Positions 8,231-17,631 of a stretch of 64,000 nt of DNA are shown piece by piece. The DNA is from Egibacter sp. (GTDB lineage Bacteria; Actinomycetota; Nitriliruptoria; Euzebyales; Egibacteraceae). Position 1 is the first letter of the stretch. Each line of letters starts with the position of its first letter. The stretch lies in contig PWFH01000031.1 in the NCBI GenBank assembly GCA_003553795.1, forward strand, positions 1 to 64,000, written 5' to 3'. The translations under genes and the position numbers were made by a program. The notes below the pieces were generated by a model. It worked only from the letters and a program-made list of their open reading frames with translations. It had not been told where the DNA came from and made no database searches.

Positions 8231-9174
8231 TCCGCACCGTGACCGGCGACCGCGACCCGTCCGACCTCGGGGTGACGATGGCCCACGAGCACCTGCTCAT
8301 GACCGGTGGCTGGCCGGTGCGCCACGAGCCCGACTTCCGGCTCGACTCCGTCGACGCCGCCGTCGCCGAGGTCGGCCGCTTCGCCGGCGCCGGCGGCGCC
8401 GCCCTCGTGGAGATGACCCCGCTGGGCTTCGGCCGCGACCCCGACGGCCTCGCGGAGGTCTCCCGGCGCACGGGCGTGGCCGTCGTCGCCGCGACGGGCT
8501 TCCACAAGCTCGGCTACTACGCCGACACCCACTGGCTGCACCACTACACCGAGGAGCAGATCGCCGACCTGCTCGTCGCCGAGCTCGTCGAGGGCCTCGA
8601 CCGTGGTGGCTACGAGGGGCCGCTCGTCGACCGCTCCCCCGCCCGCGCCGGCGTGGTGAAGCTCGCGACGGAGTACCACCGTGCCGGCCCGGCCGTCGAG
8701 CGACTCGCTGCGGCGATCGGCCTCGCGCACACCCGTACCGGCGCACCGGTCTCGACCCACACCGAGAAGGGCACGATGGCCCACGCGCAGCTCGACCTGC
8801 TCGAGGCCGCGGGCGTCGCCCCCGACGCGGTGATCCTCGGCCACGTCGACCACAACCCCGACCCCGGCCTGCTCGGCGAGCTCGCCTCGCGCGGTGCCTA
8901 CCTCTGCTGCGACATGCCCGGACGCGTGAAGTACGGGCCCGACAGCCAGACCCTCGACCTGCTCGCGGCCCTCGACGCCGCCGGTCACCGCGACCGGATC
9001 CTGCTCGCCGGCGACCTCGCGCGTCGCAGCTACTGGCCCGCCTACGGTGGCGGGCCCGGGCTCGACTACGTGCTCACGACGTTCGTGCCGCGCCTGCACG
9101 CGATGGGCCTCGACCGCCTCGCCGAGCAGGCCCTCGTCGTCAACCCCGCGAGGGCCCTGCGCCTGCGCGCCTGA
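8227..9174 (+). CDS. Phosphotriesterase-family metal-dependent hydrolase (probable sugar lactonase)
   Basis: This 315-residue amidohydrolase-superfamily protein keeps the binuclear-metal ligands of the phosphotriesterase family: HEHL near residue 20, the carboxylated lysine in VVKLATEY, histidines in STHTEKGT and GHVDHNPD, and the final aspartate in LLAGDLARRSYW. Family members in sugar loci hydrolyse sugar-lactone phosphates, which fits the upstream dehydrogenases. The GTG at 8227 overlaps the previous stop (GTGA). It ends the operon and is followed 6 bp later by the convergent regulator gene. True phosphotriesterase activity is less likely in this context. Confidence 0.88.
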   Translation: MIRTVTGDRDPSDLGVTMAHEHLLMTGGWPVRHEPDFRLDSVDAAVAEVGRFAGAGGAALVEMTPLGFGRDPDGLAEVSRRTGVAVVAATGFHKLGYYADTHWLHHYTEEQIADLLVAELVEGLDRGGYEGPLVDRSPARAGVVKLATEYHRAGPAVERLAAAIGLAHTRTGAPVSTHTEKGTMAHAQLDLLEAAGVAPDAVILGHVDHNPDPGLLGELASRGAYLCCDMPGRVKYGPDSQTLDLLAALDAAGHRDRILLAGDLARRSYWPAYGGGPGLDYVLTTFVPRLHAMGLDRLAEQALVVNPARALRLRA

Positions 9175-9180
9175 GGGGCG

Positions 9181-9921
9181 CTAGGCGGTCTCCCCGGTGA
9201 GGGCGCGGCTCTGCTCGACGAGCAGCTCGATGTCGAAGACGTAGCGCTCGCCGGCGTAGGCCGACTCGGTGAGCTCGATCGGGGCGCCGTCCTGGTCGGT
9301 GATGAGCCGACGCTCGACGAGCAGGGGCGCGGGACGACCCACCTCGAGGAGCCGCGCCTCGTCGGTCGTGGCGAGCCGGCAGCTGAAGGTGCCGCGGGCG
9401 ACCGTCGGCACCCGCCCGAGCGTGCGCAGCGCCTCGTGCAGCGAGCCCGTCGCGAGCTCGGCCTCGAGGACGCCGACGAGATCCGCGTGCAGCGCGGCGC
9501 GCTCGATCGACATCGGCGTGCCGTTGGCCAGGCGCACCCGCCGCACGACGACGACGTTGTGGCGCGCCGACAGCCCGAGCTCGGCGATCTCGACCTCCGA
9601 GGGCTCCTCGAGGCCCCGCGAGAGCACGCGCGAGGAGGGCTCGAAGCCGCGCCGGCGCATCTCCTCGGTGAACGACAGGAGGCTGTTCATCTTGCGCCGC
9701 ACGGGGTCGTGGGCGACGAAGGTGCCCCGCCCCGGCATGCGGGTGACGAGGCCGCTGTGGACGAGTGACTGCACCGCCTGACGCGCGGTCATCCGGCTGA
9801 CGTCGAACTCCTCGCAGAGCTCGGCGTCGGAGGGCAGCTTGTCCCCCGGTCGCATCGTGGCGATGCGCTCCCGCAGCGAGCGCTCGATCGTGACGTAGCG
9901 GGGCTCATGGGCCCGTGGCAT
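9181..9921 (-). CDS. GntR-family (HutC/DasR subfamily) transcriptional regulator
   Basis: This 246-residue regulator has an N-terminal winged helix (LRERIATMRPGDKLPSDAEL, then SRMTARQAVQSLVHSGLV and GRGTFVA) and a C-terminal UTRA sugar-effector domain from about residue 95 (FTEEMRRRGFEPSSRVLS to the end). UTRA regulators sense phosphosugars and related metabolites. The ATG at 9921 has a GAGGAGG site. It is convergent with the catabolic operon, so it sits within the regulon, and it is the best candidate to bind the paired TCTAGACATCTAG operators. No copy of that operator was found upstream of its own gene. Confidence 0.92.
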   Translation of the reverse strand: MPRAHEPRYVTIERSLRERIATMRPGDKLPSDAELCEEFDVSRMTARQAVQSLVHSGLVTRMPGRGTFVAHDPVRRKMNSLLSFTEEMRRRGFEPSSRVLSRGLEEPSEVEIAELGLSARHNVVVVRRVRLANGTPMSIERAALHADLVGVLEAELATGSLHEALRTLGRVPTVARGTFSCRLATTDEARLLEVGRPAPLLVERRLITDQDGAPIELTESAYAGERYVFDIELLVEQSRALTGETA

Positions 9922-10054
9922 CGCGCCTCCTCCTCAGGCCTGCAGCGTACCCGCACCCAGCCGGCGGCGATCTGCCCGTCGTGACGCCTCGCGGTCGGGC
10001 CGGCCTCCTCCCGCGGGAGGGACCCGCCGGCTCGCCCTCAACGCTCGCCCAGGG

Positions 10055-11293
10055 TCAGGGCAGGTAGCCGCGGGGGTTCTGCGCCGAGCCGTTGACGCGC
10101 ACCTCGAAGTGCAGGTGCGTGCCGGTGCAGCTGCCGGTGCAGCCCATCCCGCCGAGGCGCTGGCCCTGGCCCACCGACTGCCCGGGGCTCACGTCGATCG
10201 AGGACAGGTGGGCGTAGAGCGTCACGATGCCGCCGCCGTGGCTCACCATGACGGCGTTGCCGTAGCCGCCCTGCCAGCCGGCGCTCGAGACCGTCCCCGC
10301 ACGGGCGGCGGTGATCGGCGTGCCGGTGCCCGCGGCGATGTCGATGCCGGCGTGCAGGCGGCCCCAGCGCGGCCCGTACTCGCTCGTGACCGTGCCGGCC
10401 GCCGGCCAGGCCCAACCGCCGCTCGAGGCCGGCGGCGGGTCATCCCCGCCGTCCGACGCCGAGCCACCGCTGTCGCCTCCGCCGCCGCTGTCCTCGCTCG
10501 AGGAGCGGTCGGGGCGCTCGGCGACGCGGCGGCTCTCGGCCTGCTCCTCCTGCTCGGCCTGCTCGGCCTCCTCGGCGGCCCGTCGGGCGGCCTGCGCGAT
10601 CTCCCGCTCCTCGCTGGCGAGGTAGGCCTCGTGCTCGTGGAGCTCGTCGACCTCGGCCTCGGCCTCGGCGGCGGCGAACGCCTGGTCGTCGCGCAGCTCC
10701 TCGACCTCGGCGAGCAGCTGGCGCTGCTCGTCCTTCACGCGCTCGAGCGCGGCCCGCTCCTCCTGGAGGTGCTCTGCCTGGGCGCTGATCGCCACGGCGC
10801 TCGCGCCGAGCGCCTCGAAGGTCTCGCGGTCGCCGCGCGCGAGGACGTCGAGGATCGTGCTGCGGCCGATGACCTCGTTGATCGACTCCCCCGTCAGCAG
10901 CGCCTGCAGGGAGTCGTCGCCGCTCTGCATGTAGATGCCCCGCACGCGCTCCGCGCTGGCCTCGCGCTGACCTTGGGCCTCCTCGATGAGCGCGCGGAGC
11001 TCGTCCTCGGCGTCGGCGACGGCCATCTCCTGGCGCTCGACGGCGAGCTCGGCCTCGTTGACCGCGCGCAGCACGGTCTCGACCTCGTCCTCGAGGTCGG
11101 CGAGCTCCTCGGTCTCGGTGTCGCGGCGCTCCTCGGCCTCGTCGAGCTTGTCGCGCACCTCGGAGAGCTCCGCACGGGTGTCCTGGAGGCGGGCCTCCTC
11201 GGGGCTCGCGAGCGCGGTCGAGGCGAGCAGGAGCACGACGAGGGCCACCGGCAAAACGGTGAGCGCGCGGCGCAGCCGCGTAGGAAGGCGCAT
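10055..11293 (-). CDS. M23-family peptidoglycan endopeptidase with coiled coil
   Basis: This 412-residue exported protein has a signal peptide (LTVLPVALVVLLLASTALA), a long Glu/Arg/Leu-rich coiled coil over about residues 30-260 and a Ser/Gly/Asp linker. A C-terminal LytM/M23 domain carries the zinc ligands in HAGIDIAA and HLHFEVR. The layout matches EnvC/NlpD-type factors that cut peptidoglycan crosslinks or activate amidases during cell separation. The ATG at 11293 has GGAG 11 bp upstream; GTG 11305 is an alternative. It is divergent from the VanW gene, so both may serve wall remodelling. The coding frame ends at 10055 with NPRGYLP. Confidence 0.9.
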   Translation of the reverse strand: MRLPTRLRRALTVLPVALVVLLLASTALASPEEARLQDTRAELSEVRDKLDEAEERRDTETEELADLEDEVETVLRAVNEAELAVERQEMAVADAEDELRALIEEAQGQREASAERVRGIYMQSGDDSLQALLTGESINEVIGRSTILDVLARGDRETFEALGASAVAISAQAEHLQEERAALERVKDEQRQLLAEVEELRDDQAFAAAEAEAEVDELHEHEAYLASEEREIAQAARRAAEEAEQAEQEEQAESRRVAERPDRSSSEDSGGGGDSGGSASDGGDDPPPASSGGWAWPAAGTVTSEYGPRWGRLHAGIDIAAGTGTPITAARAGTVSSAGWQGGYGNAVMVSHGGGIVTLYAHLSSIDVSPGQSVGQGQRLGGMGCTGSCTGTHLHFEVRVNGSAQNPRGYLP

Positions 11294-11485
11294 CCTGCTG
11301 TTCACTCCAGTGTCGTCTGCGGGCCCGCTCCGCGGGACGTCTGGGGAAGTCCGCTGACGCCGGACCCTAGCGCGCCAACGCGCGCAGGGCGAACAGGCGG
11401 GTTGTCCGATGGGGATGGTCCCCTCGCGCGTGGTCGCGAGGCGCGGGGGGAGACCGGCGGGCGGTCCGCTAGGATGGCGGCGCTC

Positions 11486-13381
11486 ATGCGTCGCCTCCGC
11501 TTGTTGCTTGGCCGTGGCGCCGAGGGGGAAGCCGCCGCGCCCGACTGGCAGCGCTACGCCCTCATCGGCGCGGCGATCATCGTCGCCCTCGCCCTCCTCG
11601 TCGTGGGCTTCCGCCTGGCGCGCCCAGGTGTGCTGCCGGGCACCACGCTCGACGGCTACGCCGTCGGCGGGCTCGACGAGGCGCGGCTGGGCGAGGTCGT
11701 CGACGCCCTCGCCGAGGAGCAGGCCGAGGAGGGCGTCGAGATCACCGCGGTCGGCGACGACGGCGCGACGGCGGTCCTGCGGGCCTCCCGCGGCGAGGTG
11801 GGCGAGGCCATCGACGTCGAGCGCACGGTCACGCGGGTCTGGCGTCGGGGGCGCCAGCTCAACCCCCTCTCCGCCCTCGCCGACCATCTGCGGGCCTTCG
11901 GTGGCGGCGTCACGGCGCGCTCGGTCCGCGAGCTCGACGAGGACGCCTTCGAGGCGTGGAGCGCCGGGGCCCACGACGAGCTCGAGCAGGAGCCGACGAA
12001 GGGCGACCTCGCGATCACCGGCACGACGGTGAGCGTCACCCCGCCCGAACCGGGCCTGTCGATCGAGCGCGAGGAGCTCGAGGAGCGCACCCTCGACGCG
12101 CTCGACGAGGTCGGCGCCGCGCAGGTCGAGGTGCCCGCCGCCGAGGAGCCACCCGACGGCGACCCCGCCGCGCTCCGGGCGCTGGCCGACGAGGCCGAGC
12201 GCGCGGTGTCGGGACCGGTCAGGCTCACGCGCGAGGAGGCCGCGCTCGAGCTCAGTGCCGAGGAGGTCGGCGCGCTGCTCGAGGTCGACTGGGATGGCGA
12301 GGACGCCGCCCTCGCCGCCGACGCCGGGGCCCTCGACGACGCGGTCGACGACGACCTGCGCGAGGCGCTCGAGACCGACCCCGTCGACGCGGAGATCCGC
12401 CTCTCCGCCGGTGAGGTCGTCATCGAGGAGTCCGTCGAGGGCTTCGACTTCGACCCGGAGGTGGCGGCCGGGCAGCTCGTCGACGTCGCCACCGCCGAGG
12501 CCAGCGACGGTGAGACCCCCCGCGAGGCCGAGCTCGACGGCGAGGTCACCGAGCCCGACCGCACGACCGCCGACGCCGAGGAGCTCGGCATCACCGAGCA
12601 GGTGGCGTCGTTCACGACGAACCACCCCGCGGGGCAGTCGCGCGTGCAGAACATCCAGCGCATGGCCGACCTCGTCGACGGTGTCGTCCTCGAGCCCGGC
12701 GAGGAGCTCTCCCTCAACGAGCACGTCGGCCCGCGCACGCGCGAGGGCGGCTTCACCGACGGCGGGGTCATCGTCGGCGGGGAGTTCCAGACCGCCGTCG
12801 GCGGCGGCGTGAGCCAGTTCGCGACGACGTTCTTCAACGCCGCGTTCTTCGGCGGCTACGAGATCCTCGACCACCAGCCGCACAGCTACTACATCAGCCG
12901 CTACCCCGAGGGGCGCGAGGCCACGCTGAACTACCCCAACATCGACGTCGCGATCCGCAACGACAGCCCCTACGGCCTGCTCATCGCCACGGGCTACAGC
13001 GCGACGTCGATCACCGTGTCGATGTGGGGCACCGACTGGGTCGACGTCGAGGCCCGCACCTCCGGGCGGCGCGACGTCCGCGAGCCCCCGGTCGAGCACC
13101 GTGACAACGAGGGCCTCGCCCCCGGCACCGAGCGTGTCGTGCAGTCGGGCCGGCAGGGCTTCACCATCTCCTACACCCGCGTGCTCCACTACCACGACGG
13201 CGGCCGCGACGAGCAGACGTGGACGCACACCTACCGTCCCGAGCCGCGCATCATCGAGCGCAACACCAGCGACCCCGAGCCCGACGAGCCGGACCCCGAG
13301 CCCGACGAGCCGGAGGCCGACGACGACGCGGGGGCCGACGACGACGGGCCCGAGCCCGACGAGGACGGCGACGGGGCGTGA
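11486..13381 (+). CDS. VanW-family protein with peptidoglycan-binding-like domain
   Basis: This 631-residue membrane-anchored protein has one N-terminal helix (YALIGAAIIVALALLVVGF) and an extracellular region rich in Glu and Asp resembling the PG_binding_4 domains. Near residues 370-520 lies a VanW domain, recognisable by NHPAGQSRVQNIQRMADLVDG, PGEELSLNEHVGPRT and GGGVSQFATTFFNAAFFGG. The C-terminus is a Pro/Glu/Asp repeat tail. VanW proteins are linked to cell-wall functions but their chemistry is unclear. ATG 11474 is an alternative start. A TAGGAT -10-like box at 11470-11475 would start transcription just before ATG 11486, so a nearly leaderless message is possible. Confidence 0.87.
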   Translation: MRRLRLLLGRGAEGEAAAPDWQRYALIGAAIIVALALLVVGFRLARPGVLPGTTLDGYAVGGLDEARLGEVVDALAEEQAEEGVEITAVGDDGATAVLRASRGEVGEAIDVERTVTRVWRRGRQLNPLSALADHLRAFGGGVTARSVRELDEDAFEAWSAGAHDELEQEPTKGDLAITGTTVSVTPPEPGLSIEREELEERTLDALDEVGAAQVEVPAAEEPPDGDPAALRALADEAERAVSGPVRLTREEAALELSAEEVGALLEVDWDGEDAALAADAGALDDAVDDDLREALETDPVDAEIRLSAGEVVIEESVEGFDFDPEVAAGQLVDVATAEASDGETPREAELDGEVTEPDRTTADAEELGITEQVASFTTNHPAGQSRVQNIQRMADLVDGVVLEPGEELSLNEHVGPRTREGGFTDGGVIVGGEFQTAVGGGVSQFATTFFNAAFFGGYEILDHQPHSYYISRYPEGREATLNYPNIDVAIRNDSPYGLLIATGYSATSITVSMWGTDWVDVEARTSGRRDVREPPVEHRDNEGLAPGTERVVQSGRQGFTISYTRVLHYHDGGRDEQTWTHTYRPEPRIIERNTSDPEPDEPDPEPDEPEADDDAGADDDGPEPDEDGDGA

Positions 13382-13442
13382 ACGAGCCCCCTCAACGCGG
13401 CGGCACGACGCCTGAGCGCGGTGCCGCGGAGGCCAGGCAGCG

Positions 13443-14759
13443 GTGAGCACCGCCGCGGGCCTCGGCCTCGTCCTCCTGCTCATCGGCCTCAACGGCTACT
13501 TCGTCGCCGCGGAGTTCGCCTTCGTCGCCGCGCGTCGCACCCACCTCGCCGACGCCGCCTCGCGGGGCGATCGCCGGGCCGGACGCGCCCTCGCGGTCCT
13601 GCGTCGGCTCTCGTTCATGCTGTCGGGCGCCCAGCTCGGCATCACCGCGACGTCACTGCTCGTCGGCTTCGTCGCCGAGCCGACGCTCGGGCGCGCGCTG
13701 CGGCCCGCGCTCGCGCTCGTCGGGGTGCCCGAGGCGGCGTCGGTCGGCGTGTCGCTGACCCTCGCGCTCATCCTCGCCACCGGCGTGCAGATGGTCTTCG
13801 GCGAGCTCGCGCCGAAGAACCTCGCGATCGCCAAGCCCGAGCCGTTCGCCCGCGCGCTCGCGCCGAGCACGCTGTGGTACCTGCGCCTGGCCGGACCCGT
13901 CATCCACTTCTTCGACGGGGCGTCGAACGGGCTGCTGCGACTCCTGCGGATCGACCCCGTCGAGGAGCTCGAGAGCGGCGTCGACCACGACGAGCTCGAG
14001 CACATCGTCGAGGCGTCGGGGCAGCAGGGCAGCCTCTCGCCGGACCAGACCGCGCTGCTGGCTCGCGCCATCGACTTCCGGGACCTGCGGGCCGCCGACG
14101 CGATGGTCCCCCGCACCGCCATCGTGACCCTCGACGTCGGGTCGAGCTGCGAGGAGCTCCGCGCGCTCGCGCACGTCTCCGGGCACAGCCGCTTCCCGGT
14201 CGTCGGCGACGGGCTCGACGACGTGCGCGGCGTCGTGCACGCCAAGGACGTGCTCGGCGTCGCCCACGCCGACCGGCGGTCGACCCCGGTGGCCGCGCTC
14301 ATGGGCGAGCCGCTCGCGGTGCCCGAGTCCGCGCCGCTGCGCGCGCTGCTGTCCGACCTGCGCGACGCCGGCACCGCCCTCGCGCTCGTCGTCGACGAGC
14401 ACGGCGGCACCGCGGGCATCGTCACCCTCGAGGACGTCGTCGAGGAGCTCGTCGGCGAGATCCGCGACGAGCACGACCACGTCGAGCCCGAGGTCGTCGC
14501 CCTGGCCGGGGGGCGCTTCCTCGTCCCCGGCTCCTGGCGTCTCGACGAGACCGTCCGCGACACCGGCGTCCACCTCCCGGAGGGCGACTACGAGACCCTG
14601 AGCGGGCTCGTGATGGCCGAGCTCGAGCGACTGCCCCGGGTCGGCGACGAGGTCGCCCTGCCCACCGCACGGCTGCGGGTGCTCGCCCTCGACGGCCATG
14701 CCGTCGGCCGTCTCGTGCTCGCGCCCCGCCCGGGCGATCCGCGGGAGGAGGCACGGTGA
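13443..14759 (+). CDS. CNNM/CBS-domain transporter (HlyC/CorC family), first copy
   Basis: This 438-residue membrane protein has a CNNM (DUF21) domain of about 180 residues (GLNGYFVAAEFAFVAARR, SGAQLGITATSLLVGF, VFGELAPKNLAIA). A CBS pair follows (MVPRTAIVTLD, SRFPVVGD and DEHGGTAGIVTLEDVVEELVGEI), then a C-terminal CorC_HlyC domain. The family is associated with magnesium or cobalt efflux. The GTG at 13443 follows a 61-bp gap after the VanW gene and may be cotranscribed with it. A paralogue follows with a 4-bp overlap, suggesting the two form a heterodimer. Confidence 0.92.
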   Translation: MSTAAGLGLVLLLIGLNGYFVAAEFAFVAARRTHLADAASRGDRRAGRALAVLRRLSFMLSGAQLGITATSLLVGFVAEPTLGRALRPALALVGVPEAASVGVSLTLALILATGVQMVFGELAPKNLAIAKPEPFARALAPSTLWYLRLAGPVIHFFDGASNGLLRLLRIDPVEELESGVDHDELEHIVEASGQQGSLSPDQTALLARAIDFRDLRAADAMVPRTAIVTLDVGSSCEELRALAHVSGHSRFPVVGDGLDDVRGVVHAKDVLGVAHADRRSTPVAALMGEPLAVPESAPLRALLSDLRDAGTALALVVDEHGGTAGIVTLEDVVEELVGEIRDEHDHVEPEVVALAGGRFLVPGSWRLDETVRDTGVHLPEGDYETLSGLVMAELERLPRVGDEVALPTARLRVLALDGHAVGRLVLAPRPGDPREEAR

Positions 14760-16042
14760 GCACCTCGACGGCACTGCTCGTCGGCCTCGCGCTCCTGCTC
14801 GCCAACGGCTTCTTCGTCGCCGCGGAGTTCGCGCTGCTGGCCGCGCGCCGCTCGAAGATCGAGCAGCTCGCCGAGGCGGGCTCGGGCAGCGCCGGGCAGG
14901 CCCTCGCGGGGCTGCGCGAGCTCTCGCTCATGCTCGCCGGCGCCCAGCTCGGCATCACCATGGCCTCCCTCGGGCTCGGCGCGACCGCCGAGCCGGCGCT
15001 GCACCACACGCTCGACGCCATCCTCGCCGACACCGCGGTGCCGCGACCGGTCTCGGCGACGCTCTCGCTCGTGCTCGCGCTCGGCGTGACGGTCTTCCTG
15101 CACATGGTCGTCGGGGAGATGGCGCCGAAGTCCTGGGCGATCGGCAGCCCCGAGCGCGCGGTGACCCTGCTCGCGCGGCCCTTCCGCCTCTTCGTCACCG
15201 TCCTGCGGCCCTTCATCCGCCTGCTCAACGGCGCGTCGAACCTCGTCGTGCGCGGCCTCGGCGTCGAGCCGCAGGACGAGCTCGCGCAGGTGCGCGCGCC
15301 CGCCGACCTCGCCCTGCTGCTCGAGGAGTCCGCCCGCCGCGGGCAGATCGACACCGACGAGCAGACGCTGCTGACCCGGGCGCTCGAGCTGTCCGGGCTC
15401 GACGCCGAGGCGGCGATGGTGCCGCGCCGGGAGGTCGTCGCCGTGCCCGCCGACGCCGACATCGACACCCTCGAGCGGGTCGCGAGCGAGAGTGGGCGCT
15501 CGCGCCTGCCGGTCTACGAGGGCGAGCTCGACGTCGTCATCGGCGTCCTCCACGTCAAGGACCTCCTCGGCGTGGCCGACGAGTCCCGCGCGACCCTGCG
15601 GGCCGCGAGCCTCGCCTCCCCCGCGATGCTCGTCCCGGAGAGCCGGCCCGTCGAGGCGCTCATGCGCGACATGCGCGACGCCCGCCAGCACCTCGCCGTC
15701 GTCGTCGACGAGTTCGGCGGCTTCAGCGGCCTCGTCGCCCTCGAGGACCTCCTCGAGGAGCTCATCGGCGACTTCGAGGACGAGACCGACCGTCGCGCGG
15801 AGGTCGGCCAGCGCGGCGACGGCGCGGTCCTCGTGCCCGGCTCGCTGCGGCCCGACGAGCTCACCGCCCACCTCGGCGTCGCCCTGCCTGACGGGCCGTG
15901 GGAGACCCTCGCGGGCTACCTCACCGCGACGCTCGAGCGGCTGCCGGTGGTCGGCGACGCCGTCGACGCCGAGGGCTTCACCGTCGAGGTCACCCAGATG
16001 GACGGCCACCGCGTCACCGAGCTCGCCGTGCGGCTGCGCTGA
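14756..16042 (+). CDS. CNNM/CBS-domain transporter (HlyC/CorC family), second copy
   Basis: This 428-residue paralogue of the preceding gene has the same order: CNNM transmembrane domain (ANGFFVAAEFALLAARRS, AGAQLGITMASLGLG, VVGEMAPKSWAI), CBS pair (MVPRREVVAVP, SRLPVYEG, DEFGGFSGLVALEDLLEELIGDF) and CorC_HlyC domain. The GTG at 14756 overlaps the upstream stop and is preceded by GGGAGGAGG. The back-to-back paralogue arrangement is common in Actinobacteria. Ion specificity cannot be deduced. The frame ends with MDGHRVTELAVRLR. Confidence 0.92.
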   Translation: MSTSTALLVGLALLLANGFFVAAEFALLAARRSKIEQLAEAGSGSAGQALAGLRELSLMLAGAQLGITMASLGLGATAEPALHHTLDAILADTAVPRPVSATLSLVLALGVTVFLHMVVGEMAPKSWAIGSPERAVTLLARPFRLFVTVLRPFIRLLNGASNLVVRGLGVEPQDELAQVRAPADLALLLEESARRGQIDTDEQTLLTRALELSGLDAEAAMVPRREVVAVPADADIDTLERVASESGRSRLPVYEGELDVVIGVLHVKDLLGVADESRATLRAASLASPAMLVPESRPVEALMRDMRDARQHLAVVVDEFGGFSGLVALEDLLEELIGDFEDETDRRAEVGQRGDGAVLVPGSLRPDELTAHLGVALPDGPWETLAGYLTATLERLPVVGDAVDAEGFTVEVTQMDGHRVTELAVRLR

Positions 16043-16111
16043 GCGCGCGCCCGCGTCGTATGGAGCCGCCGCGGGCGGAGCGGACCGGGTGTCCGCGCGA
16101 GGGGGTCTGAC

Positions 16112-17416
16112 TCAGCCGGTCGGGCGCACCGCGCCGGAGTAGCCGCTGCGGCTGATCGACGTCGTGCGGACGTTGAGCCCGGTGCGCGGCGCCTCGACCA
16201 TCGACCCGCCGCCGACGTACATGCCGACGTGGTGGACGGGGCTGCCGAAGCAGACGATGTCGCCCGGGCGGAGCTGGTCGCGGCTGACCCGGGGCAGCCC
16301 CGAGCACTGCGCGCCGGAGGTGCGCGGGATCGACACGCCGGCCTGACGGTACGACCACGAGGTCAGCCCCGAGCAGTCGAACCCACCCGGGCTCGACCCT
16401 CCCCACACGTAGGGGGTGCCGATCTGGCCCATCGCGGCGTTGACCGCGGCGCCCGCCGCGCCCGATGGGGAGCTGGCCTGGCTGCCGCCGTCGTCCCCGG
16501 AGCGGGAGGTCCCGCCGGAGTCGGTCCGCGAGCCCGAGCCACCGCTGTCCGAGCCACCGCCGCCCGACGAGCCACCGCCGCCCGAGGCATCGCTGTCCGA
16601 CGAGCCGCTCTCGGAGGAGGCCGCCTCCTCCGCCTCCTCGGCCTGGGCGAGCCGCTCGGCCTCCGCGGCCTCCTCGGCCGCGGCCTCGGCGGCGATCTCC
16701 TCCTCCCGGCTGTCGACCGCGGCGTCGGCGGCGGCGACGTCGGAGCGCGCGTCGGCGAGCTGGGCCTCGAGGGCGTCCATCTCGTCCTGGTGCTCGGCGA
16801 CGTGCGCCTCGATCGCCTCGCGCTGGGCGTCGAGCTCGGCGGTGAGCTCCTCCTGGCGCTGCCGCGCTGCGGCGAGCTCCTGCTGCTCACGGTCGAGGAT
16901 CGTCACGTCGGCGACGTAGCCCTCGATGAGCCCGCGCTGGCTGCGCTGGGTGCTGTCGAGGTAGCCGAGGCGCAGGACGGTCTCCTGGATGCCCTCGGTG
17001 CCGAGGACGGCGTCGAAGGTGCTGACGTCGCCGCCGCTGACGTACATCGCCCGGACGAGGTCGGTGACCTGCTCCTCGCGCTCGCCCAGGCCATCGGTGA
17101 TCTCGCCGATCTCGCCCTCGAGGCGGTCGATGTCGGCGCTGGTCTCCTCGAGCTCGGCGTCGGCCTGGTTGTACTCCTCCACGGCGGTGGAGAACTCCGC
17201 CTGGAGCTCGTCGAGACGGGCCTGGGCGTCGGCGTGCTCCGAGGAGAGCGCGTCACGCTGCTCGCGGGCCTCGTCGGCCTCGCGCTCGAGGCCGTCGAGT
17301 GAGGGGTCGGCGGCCGCGGGTGGCAGGAGGGCGACGACGAGGAGGGCGACGAGGGCGGCGACGAGGGCCGCGGTCACGGGGCGAGGGGCAACTCGGTCGT
17401 GCTGCGGTCGCGTCAC
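16112..17416 (-). CDS. NlpC/P60 peptidoglycan hydrolase with coiled coil (RipA-like)
   Basis: This 434-residue secreted hydrolase cleaves peptide stems of peptidoglycan. A signal peptide (TAALVAALVALLVVALLPPAAA) is followed by a coiled coil to about residue 240, a low-complexity Ser/Gly/Asp linker and the C-terminal NlpC/P60 domain. The catalytic Cys is in FDCSGLTSW, the His in HHVGMYVG, and the third polar residue lies near SMVEAP. I chose GTG 17416 because it has CGGAG 8 bp upstream; ATG 17434 six codons earlier lacks one. It resembles actinobacterial RipA-type daughter-cell separation enzymes and shares its architecture with the M23 protein nearby. Confidence 0.9.
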   Translation of the reverse strand: MTRPQHDRVAPRPVTAALVAALVALLVVALLPPAAADPSLDGLEREADEAREQRDALSSEHADAQARLDELQAEFSTAVEEYNQADAELEETSADIDRLEGEIGEITDGLGEREEQVTDLVRAMYVSGGDVSTFDAVLGTEGIQETVLRLGYLDSTQRSQRGLIEGYVADVTILDREQQELAAARQRQEELTAELDAQREAIEAHVAEHQDEMDALEAQLADARSDVAAADAAVDSREEEIAAEAAAEEAAEAERLAQAEEAEEAASSESGSSDSDASGGGGSSGGGGSDSGGSGSRTDSGGTSRSGDDGGSQASSPSGAAGAAVNAAMGQIGTPYVWGGSSPGGFDCSGLTSWSYRQAGVSIPRTSGAQCSGLPRVSRDQLRPGDIVCFGSPVHHVGMYVGGGSMVEAPRTGLNVRTTSISRSGYSGAVRPTG

Positions 17417-17631
17417 GGTGGGGCTCCGTCGCATCGGGGTCCGCGCGCGGGTCCAGGACAGTGCCGTGTGCCCGCACGCGCGCCAACGACGAGAAGGCTC
17501 GGCATTGGCTCCACGGGACTCTAGTGCCTCGCCGCCCATGCCTCCACGAGCGGGGCCGTCCATGTGGACACGTTCACGAGCGCAGGTCGGCGGACGTCCG
17601 TGGGCATCCGTCGCCAGGCGGCCTCAACGTG

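Noticed and set aside
9922-10054. Autoregulatory operator for the GntR gene
   Set aside because: The TCTAGACA motif is absent from this stretch, so autoregulation is not supported by the sequence.
11294-13492. Minus-strand frame extending the M23 peptidase gene upstream to 13492
   Set aside because: It lies opposite the VanW gene and lacks any fold; the peptidase has its own signal peptide and start at 11293.
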